From: Rutstroemia sp. NJR-2017a BVV2
Taxonomy: Eukaryota; Ascomycota; Leotiomycetes; Helotiales; Rutstroemiaceae
Direction: 5' to 3'
Assembly: GCA_002946415.1 (NCBI GenBank)
Contig: NJPS01000037.1
Location: forward strand, 62,001-126,000
Length of the DNA stretch: 64,000 nucleotides
Both the position numbers and the translations under genes were made by a program. Below the pieces are notes generated by a model. That model saw nothing but the letters and a program-made list of their open reading frames with translations, made no database searches and had not been told where the DNA came from. This document shows, one piece after another, positions 50,082-61,856 of this stretch (position 1 is its first letter; every line of letters begins with the position of its first letter).

Positions 50082-53000
50082 TATTAGGAATATAAAAAGA
50101 AAATTCAAGAGTCTAAATATTAATTACTTATATAAGAAAGATAATAGAGATTGATTAAGTAAGAAATAAAGTTCTTATCTTAAGAAACTTTAATATAAAA
50201 AATAGGAAAAAGAAAAGAAGATTAGTAGTAATTAGTTTATCTTTAACTAGAATTCTATATTAAAGCTCTAGTAATATTACTACTATATTATAATATTCTT
50301 ATAATTCCTTATTAGTAAACTCTAATAGATTTTAGGATTCTCAATAAAATTCTCGATTTATAATTTCAATAATACTTTAGATAATATAATCTTATATTAA
50401 TTACTAAAATCTATATAAATCTATAATTAGATTAAAATAGAATATACTAATTTGGATATTATATTTATTTTCTTGATAAAGATAAAAAGTTGGATATAAA
50501 TAAGATATTATATAAAGTAAATTCTCGAATTTATCTAAGATATCTAATAGATTATATATCTAGTATACTAATTTATAGAATTTAGATTTCTATATTTAAA
50601 CAAATTATTATTATTCGAAATATTAAATTTAATAAGAATATCTTATATTCTAAAAAAACTAAATTTAAAAAAGTTATTTCTAAGAAATATTTAAAAGAAA
50701 TATCTTGGTTATTAGATATTTATATAATCGAAAATCTTAATAAATTAATTCTCGAGAATAATAATATAACTGATTTTATAATTACTATTAAGAAGATTAT
50801 TTTATAATTTACTAACTAATAGGAAATTTATAAATAGAACTCGGAAATAAATAATAATTCTAATAAAGATAATAATAAAAATCTTTCTAGTAATCTATAA
50901 TTTGAAAATAATAGTTTATATTTTAAAGAAAATAATAAAAGTTTAGATAAATACTAATCTAAAAATTAGTTCTCAGATCAGATAATTAATAATATTATAA
51001 CTTAATCTAATACTAATAAAAAATTAACTAACTTTTATAATACTTTATTAGTAGTTATAATAGATAACTAAATATCAAATAATTTTATATCAACTAATAA
51101 ATTAGAAATTAAGATATCAATTAAGTTTGAAAATAAAATAAATTTTAAATATTATAATACTATCGATATTCTATATAGAGAATATAAAGATAATTCAGAT
51201 AATAAATCTTTTTAGCTAATATACTTTATAATTGAAAATATTTTATATAATCTTATATATACTATATATAATAATGATAGTTTATATAAATAGAAAGAGA
51301 TTAAGATAGTTTAATCTAATAATTTTCTATTATTAGATAAAAAAGATCAATTATTTAAAAGATTAAGATTTACTATTGAAATCTTTATAAGAAGATTAGA
51401 TATATTTAAAAAAGTTTTTCTAAAAGTTAGATTATTTATTTATAAGATAGATAGATTTATCTCTAAATTCGAAATATATAAATAAAGATATTATTATTAG
51501 AGATATAATAAGAAGATAATTATTATTTAATTATCTAAAAGAGATATTAAGAAATTTAATAAATTTCATAATATATTTTAATCTAATTAGCTAAATATAG
51601 ATAAAGATAAAGAAAGTAGAAATTTTATAATATTTCATAATATAATAGTTATTATAATTACAAATAAATAAAAGAAATCTATATTAGATATAATATAGTT
51701 ACCCAAAATTTATATTAGTTAAATTCAAAAACTTCCGAAATATTATTATAATCTTGATAATTATTTTCTAGAAGTTATTTTCAAAATAGATTATAATTAG
51801 AAAATCAATAATTTGAAAATATAAAATATATAAAGAGAGATATTAATTAATATAATTAATACTAAATCGATTTTTTTTAAATAAGTATTTATCTACAAAA
51901 TAAATTAAAATAAATATATAATATATTATAGATTATATCTTATAATCAGAAATAACTTTTAGATTAAGAATATAATTAAATCAATTTATATAATAATACT
52001 TATTTTTTATTTTTTTCGAATTATTATAGTTATTATTACTAAACTCGATTTAGAAACTAAATAATATAATATAATAAATACTTTTATAAATATATTTAGA
52101 AATCTAAATAATGAATTAGTTATATATTATTTTCTTGATAAATATAAAATAGAAAACAAGATTATAATTATCAATTATATACTTTATAATTTTCGAGATT
52201 CTTTAGTAATCTAATTTAAGGATTTTATTAATATATTTAGAGAATTTAGAATAAAATTATATTTTAACAAATTTTATATCTTTATTAGTAATAATTATAA
52301 GATATTAGTATTATTTTTTATTGATAATATTTAGATTATTTATAATAAATCCTATATAGCTAAAACTAAGAAAATTATTAATGAAATCCGATTTATATAT
52401 AAATTATATAAAATAGATAATATAGAATAGTTCTTAAATATATATATTATTAGAGATTATATACAAAAAAAATTATAACTTATATATAATATCTATATTA
52501 AGAAGATTACTTGGAAATTTGATTTTGCTAATAACAAAGTAATAAATATTTTATTTTTTATTATAAAGTTCAAGAAAAATAATAATATAATAATTAGATT
52601 TAAAGTTAAAAAATACTAAGAAAAAATTAGATCGATTTTATATATTATAATAACTTTATATATAGATATTATTTTTACTATTTCTTAACTAAATTACTTT
52701 CTAACTAATCTTTCAAAGAAATATATTATAATTACTAATTATTATATCTAGTATTTATAAAATATAAAATATCTTATTATCGAATATAATATAAAGTTAT
52801 TAATTTAACTACTTATTATTTCAGATATTTCCTTTATAAATAATAATGAAATAAGATAATTATTCTAAAGATATATTATATTTTTATATAATAAACTAAT
52901 TATCTAGAAAGTATTTAAATAAGATATAGTTACTATTTCTATTACTAAAATAGAGTTTCTAAATATAGAATATATAGTAAAAAAAATAATAATAATAAAA

Positions 53001-53399
53001 AGATTATTTAAAAAACTCGAATTAGTTATCTTAGAATTTATAATAATCTATTATAATAATATTTAAATAATCTAGTTAATAGTTAGCAAAAATAAATTTT
53101 TTTTTACTAAACTATATTATATTAATATCTAGAATATATAATTTCGATAAAAGTATATAAAAAGATTATTTAATATTATATATCTCCTTATATAAGATAT
53201 ATTTATAAATAAACTTATTAAGAATCTTATATATTAGTAGTTTGAATATTTCTATATTTATCTAAATCTATAAGATATAAAAGATAAAATAGAAAAAATC
53301 GCTAAAATAATCAAAACCTTATAAAATATATTTTTATTTATTATATTCTATTATTGATATTAATAAGATCTCTAAGATTATTAATATTATTCTACTAAT

Positions 53400-56300
53400 T
53401 ATATCACCAATATTGTTTTTGATATAAAGATAAATAGAATATAAAAGTAATATTTAGAAAAACAATCTAATATAAACTAACTATAATAATTGATTAGTTA
53501 AATTTATTTAAAACTAATAAATATTATTAAGATTTGTAACTAGAATAAAAAAGTAAATAGTTGATATTAATAAAAATATCTTTAAGATAAATAACTAATA
53601 TTAAATTAATTTCTAGAATGGATTTTTGGATAATTTCGAGATTAGTATTTAATATTATAGTTATTAGTCAGATAATAATCTAATTAATATAAAATAAATA
53701 ATCTTTATAATTATAATTATATAGATATATTGATAATAATATATAATTTACTAAATATATTAGTATTTTTATATAAATAGCTAATCTCTATAAATACCTT
53801 TTTGGTAATATTGAAATTAGTTATTTATTCTATTTATTTACTTTATTTTTATAATATTTTCATATATTTTTTCACAATTATTTTATAAAAGTAATAATAA
53901 TTTAAACTTAATATATCTATTTCAATTATTTAACAAAAACCAAAGTTATCTATGAAAACTATTTACAAAAAATTCTTATATTATTCTTAGTTAATCTCTC
54001 TATATTTTAATCTATTATCTAAATAATATATTACTTAATAGAAAGTTTTATTATAATCCTTATTCTGATTTTGGAATTATTAAATAAACTAAGTTAAAAT
54101 CTTAATAATATTATTAGAAGATATATAAGAACTAATTAATTTATATAAGAATTAGATAATAGAATAGTAAGATAAATTAATATTTGATTAATAAGAAATA
54201 GAAAGAGAACCAAAAAGAAAAAAAAAGAAAAAAATAATAGATTTCTTATAAAATAAACAATAAACTAAAAGAGATTCTTGAAATTATTTATATTCAAAAT
54301 AGTGAAGAGAAGTATCTAAAGTTCCAGAAATAAGTAAATATATATAATTATTATAAGAAATAGAATTAGAATAATTATAAAAAGAAGTTTTGAATTAGAG
54401 ATAATTTAATATAGAAAATATCTTATTATAAATAAAGTAATAAGAATTTTAAGAATAAGTTTTGATAGAATCTCTATTAATAAAGATATTATTATTATCT
54501 TTATTATTATTATTATCAACTTTACTATTATCTAACTTAATTATAATTATATCTAAATTAGTTATAATCTATTTCAACTAATAAATTAGCAAGTTCTTAA
54601 TATATTTAGATAAATTAGTTATTTCAAACTTAGTTTTCCAAAACTTATAAATAATACCAAACTCTTATTTAAATAATAATAATAATATATTTGAAAAAGA
54701 TAAATTAATTTATAATTAAACTACTTTTAACTCTATTCTCAAACTTAGTAGTAAAGAAAATAATAGTTTCGAGAAATTGATTAGATTTTGAAATCGATTT
54801 ATATTTCTTTATAATATAATTCTAGTAATATTTTCTTTTACTATTATCTTTTTTATTATAATAATATCTCTTCTCAATATTCTTCGAAATAATAAAAATA
54901 TAAATAATATATAGAATTATATAATACTTCTTATAATTATTAATATCATTATATTTCTATTAATAAATAATTAAGTTAGTAGATTCCGAATTACTTATTA
55001 TAATCTTCACTTTATATTTTATAATTAATAGAATATTATTTTTAAGTTTAAATTTTTGAAGAGATAAAATAGAAGTTTATTATAAAGTTATTAATTGAAA
55101 TAGTAACTAGCGATTTTTATAATATAAAGTTGGAGAATTAAACTAAATTCTAGAATAAAGAACTAAAGATATATTATAATTATCAAAACTAGAATAACTA
55201 TTTTAACCGAAATAAGGATTTTATAGAGAATTTATTATATTAAATATCTAATTCTTATTATATCTAGATAGAAAACTTATAAATTATTGATAATATTATT
55301 AGCCAAAATTCTCATAATAATTACTTAACTATATAAAACTTGATAGTAACTTTATAAAAGATAATATAGATATATTATAAAGAAAACTTTATATTATAAT
55401 AGATCGTATATTTAATAAAAATCTTTATTATTAATTAATTAATATAAAATTCGAAAATACTATTTATAAAGAAGTAATTATAGAGAATACTAATTATAGT
55501 AAATTATTTATAAGATTGAGCTTAATATTATTTTGTAGAAATTATAATTAAAAATAGATATAAAAATATAATTAATATCTAGGAAATAAATAATAAGATC
55601 AAAAATAAAATTGAAAAAAAAACTTACTTTACTTAGATTAGAAATAATTATATTAATAGTAATATAATTATCGATAATAAAACTAGCTTTAAATTAACTA
55701 ATAGAAAAAGATTCTTAATTAGTAAAAACTTAATATCTAATATAAAAAAGTTAAGATTTGGATTTTTGAGAAAGTAAAGAATTAATAAAAAGAATTATAT
55801 TAATAATATATTTTTTATTATCTTATTTACGAAATACATATTGAATATGAAAATTCTTAAAATACTTTATAAAAAGAGATTTGAAAAAGTTTTATATAAA
55901 ATACTTTTCAAAAGATTGATAACTATATTTACTAGATTGATTATTAGATATAATAAAAACTTGAAAATAAATAGATTAAATTATAGAAAATAGAAAGATT
56001 TCAAATAAAATAAATAGAAAAGAAATAGGATATATTAGTTATATTATAGTTATAATAATATATAAATAAGAATTATATATATAATTATAAAAATTACTTT
56101 ATATCTACTATTATAGAAACGAATTATTATATATTAATATATATTTAGATAACAATAAAGTACTAATATCGCGATTTATAATTTTAATCTTTATCAATTT
56201 ATATTTACTAAATCGATTATATAATTCTGGCCGAAATTATAAAGTTTTTAATATTTTTTTCTAATATCTTTTTTACAAAAATCAGATATTATTTACTGAT

Positions 56301-56691
56301 ATATAGAAATATATTATTATTATTATTTGATATCAAATAGATACTATACTAGAAGATATATTACTAGATAACCTTATTAATAGAAGTTAAGAAAATTTTA
56401 TAAAAAAAACAAATTCTATCTAATTACAAAATAATAATTAAAGAGAATATTGATTTTATAGATAGATATCTATAAAGCAGATATTAATAATATAAATATT
56501 ATAATATATATTCCTATTAAACTAATATATCTTATATAGAAATAATATCTTAATTTATTTTTTTATATTTAATTTAAGATAATTAGATAAATTCAATCTT
56601 TATTTCGTTTATTATATATATATTAAGATATTTCTAGTATAATTTCACAAATATTTCCTTTATTTTATAATTCAATATTTGAATTAAGAAA
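53400..56691 (+). other. Unassigned 3.3 kb between Copia RNase H and the right LTR
   Basis: After the likely Copia RNase H (ending about 53.3 kb) only a short 3' UTR would be expected. Instead, about 3.3 kb remains with alternating purine- and pyrimidine-rich stretches. The plus strand at 54150-54320 is Lys/Glu-rich, and a knuckle-like pattern (YYNYQN...) occurs near 55175. It may be a further nested repeat without visible LTRs or an extra ORF. No LTR pair found by eye. Confidence 0.4.
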
Positions 56692-59282
56692 TATATTATA
56701 GAAACTGATTAACTAATATAGATTATAAAGATTATTAATCTAGATTAAAGTTTCTATATAGTTGCAAATTTATTTAATAAATAATTTATAAACTTGGACT
56801 TTAGAGATCAATAATCTCTTTATATAAATCTTCGATATTAATAATCTTAGAACTTTATTATTTGGATATTACTTTGTATTTTAGATCTTTTTTATAAAGA
56901 TTATTAATTTATAAAGAAAATTAAAAAGATCGATTTGAAAAAGTCGGATAATTATTACTTTATTATATAATTATCTAATATTATTTTTACTTAATTCCTT
57001 TTTATCTAGCTATTATAATATATAATAAAGTGCTTTTCGATTAGTTTATAAAATAAAGTAATTATATTGATTATTTTAATCTAGATTAGAGAATATTTCT
57101 TTCTTTAGAATATATCTAGTTATCTATTTCTCTAATCAGTATTAGTTTGATAGAAGTAATTGATTATAGATTTGTTATTATCTAATTATATTTCGAAGTT
57201 GATAAAATAATTGAATATATAAAATAGATTAGCTAGTTATTTAAGTTAACAATATATATAGTTTAGAAATATATAATACTTAATAAGTTATTATTATTCT
57301 AGAATAATATACTAAGATCTAAGATAGATAATTAAGAAAGAAGTAAATAATTATATATAATTATTAATTATAAAGTTAATTAAAGTATAATATATAATTT
57401 CTTAGTTCTTAGTACTATTATAACTCTTAATCTATAAAAAGAATTTCAAATATTTAAAAATAGATTTTAGAATAGAAAAAAGATATTTAAAGAAAGATAT
57501 ATTAATAAATATAAAATTATTTATTCTTTAATTAATAAGAATTTTGGATTGAAAAAAGAAATTATTCTTTATTAAAATATATAGAAATATTATATATTCT
57601 TCTTCTATTAAAGTAATAAAATCCAAATATCTTATATCTCTTAATTTATCTAGAAAGGAGTTTTTTATTAGATAATATCTTTTATCTAATTTATCTCTTT
57701 ATAAACTATATAAATAATTACTTCTACTTTAGTTAAAGTAAAATTCTTCTAGATATCTATAAAGATTTCTTAATCTTTATTTATCTCCAAATATTCAATT
57801 ATATCTATAATATAGAGAATATAAAATTTAACTCGATCTTTATTATAGTTATTTAAAAAGATAAAGTAATATTATATATTACTTTATTAAAAAACAGAGA
57901 TATTATAATAAAAGATAAAGTATTATAAAGTATTGATAAATATAAAAATATCAAGATATAAGTTTGTAGATATATATATATATAGAATATTAAATTACTT
58001 TATTTAGATAATTAATTTATTTTTATTCGCGATATAAAATCTATTTTGCAATTTATAAATAAAGTTGTTAATAAAGATATTAGAATATATAGTATTTATA
58101 ATCTTGATTTCTACTTTATTTGTTTCGAACTATTAATAAATTTATATATTGTTTTCAAAGAATTAGCTAGTTATATATTCTATATCTATAATATATTAGT
58201 AGAACTCGATAACTTTAATAATCAAGTTCTAATAAAGGATATATTTATCTATAATATTTATAATAGTAATAAATAATATAAGTTACTAATAGAATTTAGT
58301 AAAACTTAAATTATCTATACAAAATATATAATATTTATTAACTATATATTATATTTTTACCAAATTAGTTAAGAAAATTATTATTGATTCGATAAACTAT
58401 ATAACTATTAAAAAGAGGAATTACTATAAATATAATCTTTCAAAATATATTAGTATTATACTTTATATCTACTCTAAAATATATTATTATTAAAAGTTTT
58501 TAGTTGATAATATATATTGATAAATCTTAAGTTATTTTAATATAAATACTTTCTATAAACTTAGTTTAATATTTATATTATTATTTAGTTTATTATATAG
58601 ATCTATTATCTTAAGATAATAAGAAATTAAACTAATCAATATAGATAAGTTATAGGTTTATATATAGAGTTATTTCTATATTTTATATATATTTATTATA
58701 TATAAAGTATCTTGAAAGAAATATATATATTCTTTTATTAAAGATATTAATATAATTTACTCAATTAATAGTTAAATATTTCTCAATCTATTAACTTCTC
58801 TAGAAAGTTTTTATAATTATTTTATAAAGAAGATATTCTATTTTTCTAATATTAATATATTTATATTGATTTGGTTATCAGTATTCTTATTAGTAGCTTA
58901 GAGAATAATAATACTAGATATTAAGTTTTATATCTCTTATTAAGAAAAGGTTTTATTCTAATTTCTATTATTATTATTATTATTATTATCTATATTAGCT
59001 CTTTCTTGGATATTGATATATTATCTAGAAGATAGAATATTACTAATAATGAAATAGATATTAATTGAATATTTAGAAGATATTCTATTTATTATTATTA
59101 TTATTATTAAATAGGAGATATATTATAAAAGTTATTAATAATTACTATATATCAAAGATCTTTTAGAATAAATCTACTTTTACTACTTAGTAATTAAGGT
59201 AATTAGAGATAAAAAAAGATAATTAATTAATATTATTTGGATAACTATTAATATAATTAATAGGATTATAAATTATTAATAA

Positions 59283-59496
59283 TATAATAAACCTTTAATA
59301 ATAGAATAGATTTAACTTTAAAATTAATAACTAAAGAACTAAGAAAGTTCTAGAACTCGAAGAATTTAAATATAGAAAGTTGATTATATATAGAATATAT
59401 AATATACTAATACTATAATAGTTTAGATAAAGAATTTGATTAAATAAGTTTTAGATAAGGAATTAGCTCCAAACTGCTTTCGTAAGGTTTGTTATA
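59283..59496 (-). repeat. Family A LTR, outer element, 5' copy
   Basis: 214 bp; followed by the target duplication ATTAT. Ends the nest. Confidence 0.9.
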
Positions 59497-59676
59497 ATTA
59501 TTACTTCAATTTTATTATCATTTAATTCTTTATTTATAAGTTATAATATACAATACTATATTTTAGTATCGACTTTTATATAATATTAGTAAAGCCAAAT
59601 ATAATAGAATATATAACTATTTTATATATAAATTCTATTATAATTAACTAATTATTGAGTTTAATATTCTATATAG

Positions 59677-60519
59677 TTATATATTCTTTAGTAATCTTAT
59701 AATATTATAATCGATGAAATTATCTTGAGGATAAATATCTTTCTCTATTAAGTTTTCGATAAAGTTTATATCTTTAAATTTTATCTCCTCAACTTTAACC
59801 CCAATCATTTTCTCTGTAATGTTGACAATATCGTTCCCAGTTATATCTTCCGGGCCGCTGAGTACATAACGCTTTTTATTGTGAGGCAATGGATCCTCCA
59901 GAGCTAGAAGGTGTGCGCCGACACGTCCTATATCTTCGGGATCAATCATTGCGACGGGTTTATCCGCTGCGGGAGACAAGGTGAGCACACCCTGTTTTCC
60001 GGTGTTTGAGAGATGTTCTATCCAATCCGCTGTTGTGGCCAAATAACTTGCTGTAAAGAAATTCGGCTGCAGACTGGTGAACCCTATCGCATGGAATTTT
60101 GGCTGAGATAGCAGATTCTCAATTGCCCAATGAGCACGACCGTAAAAGAACGCGTTGGTTGGAGAAATATATTTCGCGTTCGTCGAGACCTTGACGACGT
60201 ATTCGACGCCGACTGAGAGTAGCGCATTCTAGAAGGCTGACACTTCTACAAATTGGTTTGGCTGGTTGTGAGGTGCGATATATGCACGCACGACGCCTTG
60301 GCTTTTGAGCCAGGCCTCGTCAATGGTCGTCCAATCTTTCTGAGCCATTTCTACATTGTGAATCTTGGAGAGCTCTTGAGAGGCAAGGCTCTCTGGTGAG
60401 CGGGTTAGACCGAGAATGCGGTAATCTATCTTGCTGGTTTTTAGTAATTCAGGCAAATGTCGAACGACGCTTTTGCCGGTGTTGCCCGTGGCGCCGACAA
60501 TGAGGATTGTAGGTGCTAT
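59677..60519 (-). pseudogene. NmrA-like NAD(P)-binding protein, inactivated
   Basis: The frame begins APTILIVGATGNTGKSVVRH with the NmrA-type glycine motif GATGNTG. It continues RILGLTRSPESLASQ, GVEYVVKVSTNAKY, FFYGRAHWAIEN, LQPNFFTASYLATTAD, VAMIDPEDIGRVGAHLLA and YVLSGPEDITGNDIVNI, the order of atypical SDRs of the NmrA/isoflavone-reductase group, which bind NAD(P) as redox sensors or reductases. The codon where the start should be is ATA (60517-60519), most simply ATG changed by G-to-A. TAG follows the VEVSAF residues (about 60228). The last 40 codons are strongly AT-biased (IKFKDINFIENLIEKD), and the natural C-terminus cannot be recognised. The gene borders the repeat nest, so mutation spreading from it is a plausible cause. 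Confidence 0.8.
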
Positions 60520-61856
60520 ACTTGGGAAGTGGTGAGGGTTGAGCTGAAGTATTGGTGTCGAGTTTGGCGACGTATGTCAAAAGAGCAAGCACAACGTTCG
60601 AGGTATTTAAAGTAAAAATGGCGGGTTCATATAATCGCGCTAGAGGAGATTTGAATGGGGAGTGTGAGTTCCGGCTATATAAGCAAGATTAGACCATGTC
60701 GCGCTGCTGTATTGCTTATCGTTACAAAGCAACAGGTTGTCGTCTCCACATGCAGACGCCACTATGAAGTCGTCAAGACCGCCCCTAAGACACAAGCTAC
60801 AGTAACAACAATCAAGGTTAATAATTAGACCGGAAGTACATTACTAGAGTTTACCCGAGTTTACCCTTTCCACAGCCACTGGTAGATTGCCTCTCTAACA
60901 AATTCAATCCCGCCAGTCACCGTATTGGGGTTTAGACTGCATCAAACTCCTGCCGAGGTCATCCGTGTGGATACGTCATGCGCGAAAGGAAAGTTGCTTA
61001 AACACAGCATTCCCCCAGGTCTTCCAAGATATTCAACACGCTTTAGGGCACGCTTTAGGGTGTGAGCATAATTTGACTCGATCCTCTGTTAAGCTGATCT
61101 TAGAATCGGTGTATCCAGATTTGGAGTACGCAAACTGCCACTCGGGGGTTAGGAACGTGGTCCAGTTGCTTCGATCAGTACTAGCTGGCCAAATAATCAG
61201 AGGGTCTAGATAGGGTTATCCAAGATCAGACATTTGTAACACGAACTTTACGACGACTTCCTCTTCCCACGGTATGAGGTACTGTTGGCCTTAGGCCTTC
61301 TCTTCTATCGAGCGTCGCTCGCGAGCGCGATGATGGAGGGTAGAGAGAGGGATATTACCATGATCTGCAAGGGACAGTACGAGTTAGGCACGCCAGGAGG
61401 AACGCCTTGCGCGAGTACTTGACTGACTCTGTCCATATTAGCCTGTCGTCGCGATGGTGTTGTGAAAGACGAGAGATATCGCTCCACTGCTCAAGCACTT
61501 GCCGCCTGCTGGGAATGGTCGAACATAACTAGCTTGCTTGACAAGCGGAGAATGCCGTTGCAGAGTTTTTCACACAAATAGTTTATAGCCCGTCTCTAGT
61601 CAATAAGAATCGAGACCTAGTACAACTAGTAGGAAGTATCTTTTACTTTATATAATATTATAAAACGAGACTTAGAAGAGATAATACAACTTATCCAGAT
61701 GAATTAAATATTATTAATATTAGTTTATATATTAGTATTTGTAAACCGGTTTATTGCACCCACCAGCCTTTCAGTTTGAGACCCTAATGTAGTCTTCACT
61801 TTATCTATCCCCTTATATCTATCACCCGATCCGCCTTTGAAATTGCCATATTCAGA
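60520..61856. other. Intergenic, no convincing gene
   Basis: An 82-codon plus-strand frame at 60965-61213 and a 60-codon minus-strand frame at 61305-61487 lack any family resemblance. A 12-bp unit CACGCTTTAGGG occurs twice in tandem near 61039-61062. The part 61630-61740 is AT-rich. Confidence 0.4.

Larger units (their letters stand above)
36429..50327 (+). mobile_element. Ty3/gypsy element C nested in B
   Basis: LTRs of 246 bp at 36429-36674 and 50082-50327 (TAT(C/T)A...CTCTAATA), flanked by GATTT (36424-36428 and 50328-50332), inserted into the Copia integrase. Plus-strand gag remains in 36.7-37.27 and 43.6-44.5 kb with two zinc-knuckle ghosts at 44282-44325 and 44346-44393 (KYYNYNRLRYINKEY; TYYKYNETRYYINNY, Cys changed to Tyr, a G-to-A change). 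RT lies at about 45120-45500 (FIKKKDNNLYFYIDY, FTKLDLKNIYYRIRI, IIYLDNILIYFENK), integrase probably 46.3-47.9 kb. A further 2 kb to the LTR is unassigned. Own length without the nested copy is about 7.55 kb. Confidence 0.88.
33333..57024 (+). mobile_element. Ty1/copia element B nested in A
   Basis: LTRs of 333 bp at 33333-33665 and 56692-57024, flanked by ATAAA (33328-33332 and 57025-57029). Plus-strand coding remnants appear in Copia order: a gag-like region from about 34.2 kb with a knuckle-like stretch near 34.9 kb, protease at about 35.2-35.6 kb (ENLILTN and FYINIVSKLYL pattern), integrase from about 35.6 kb up to 36.43 kb and again from 50.33 to 50.75 kb, RT at about 52.07-52.56 kb (FRDSLVI, then FFIDNI for YVDDI). 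Integrase before RT is diagnostic of Copia. Own DNA totals about 9.8 kb, larger than usual, so 53.4-56.7 kb may include something extra. Confidence 0.85.
29450..59496 (-). mobile_element. Outer element: Ty3/gypsy family A, interrupted by nested insertions
   Basis: LTRs of 214 bp at 29450-29663 and 59283-59496, both in minus orientation (TATAATAAACC...TTATA), flanked by ATTAT at 29445-29449 and 59497-59501. Its own internal DNA is 29664-33332 plus 57025-59282, about 5.9 kb, which agrees with the 5,915-bp internal part of the plus-strand family-A copy at 37272-43614. Reverse transcriptase remains on the minus strand at about 32250-32640, recognisable by the FFIKK...YIDFRILN and YLDNILIYF order. 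The break is between protease and RT. Saturated with C-to-T/G-to-A changes and stops. Confidence 0.9.

Noticed and set aside
33333..57024. The 333-bp repeat pair as a simple segmental duplication
   Set aside because: Equal length, flanking ATAAA duplication, and rejoining of family-A sequence on removal identify them as LTRs.
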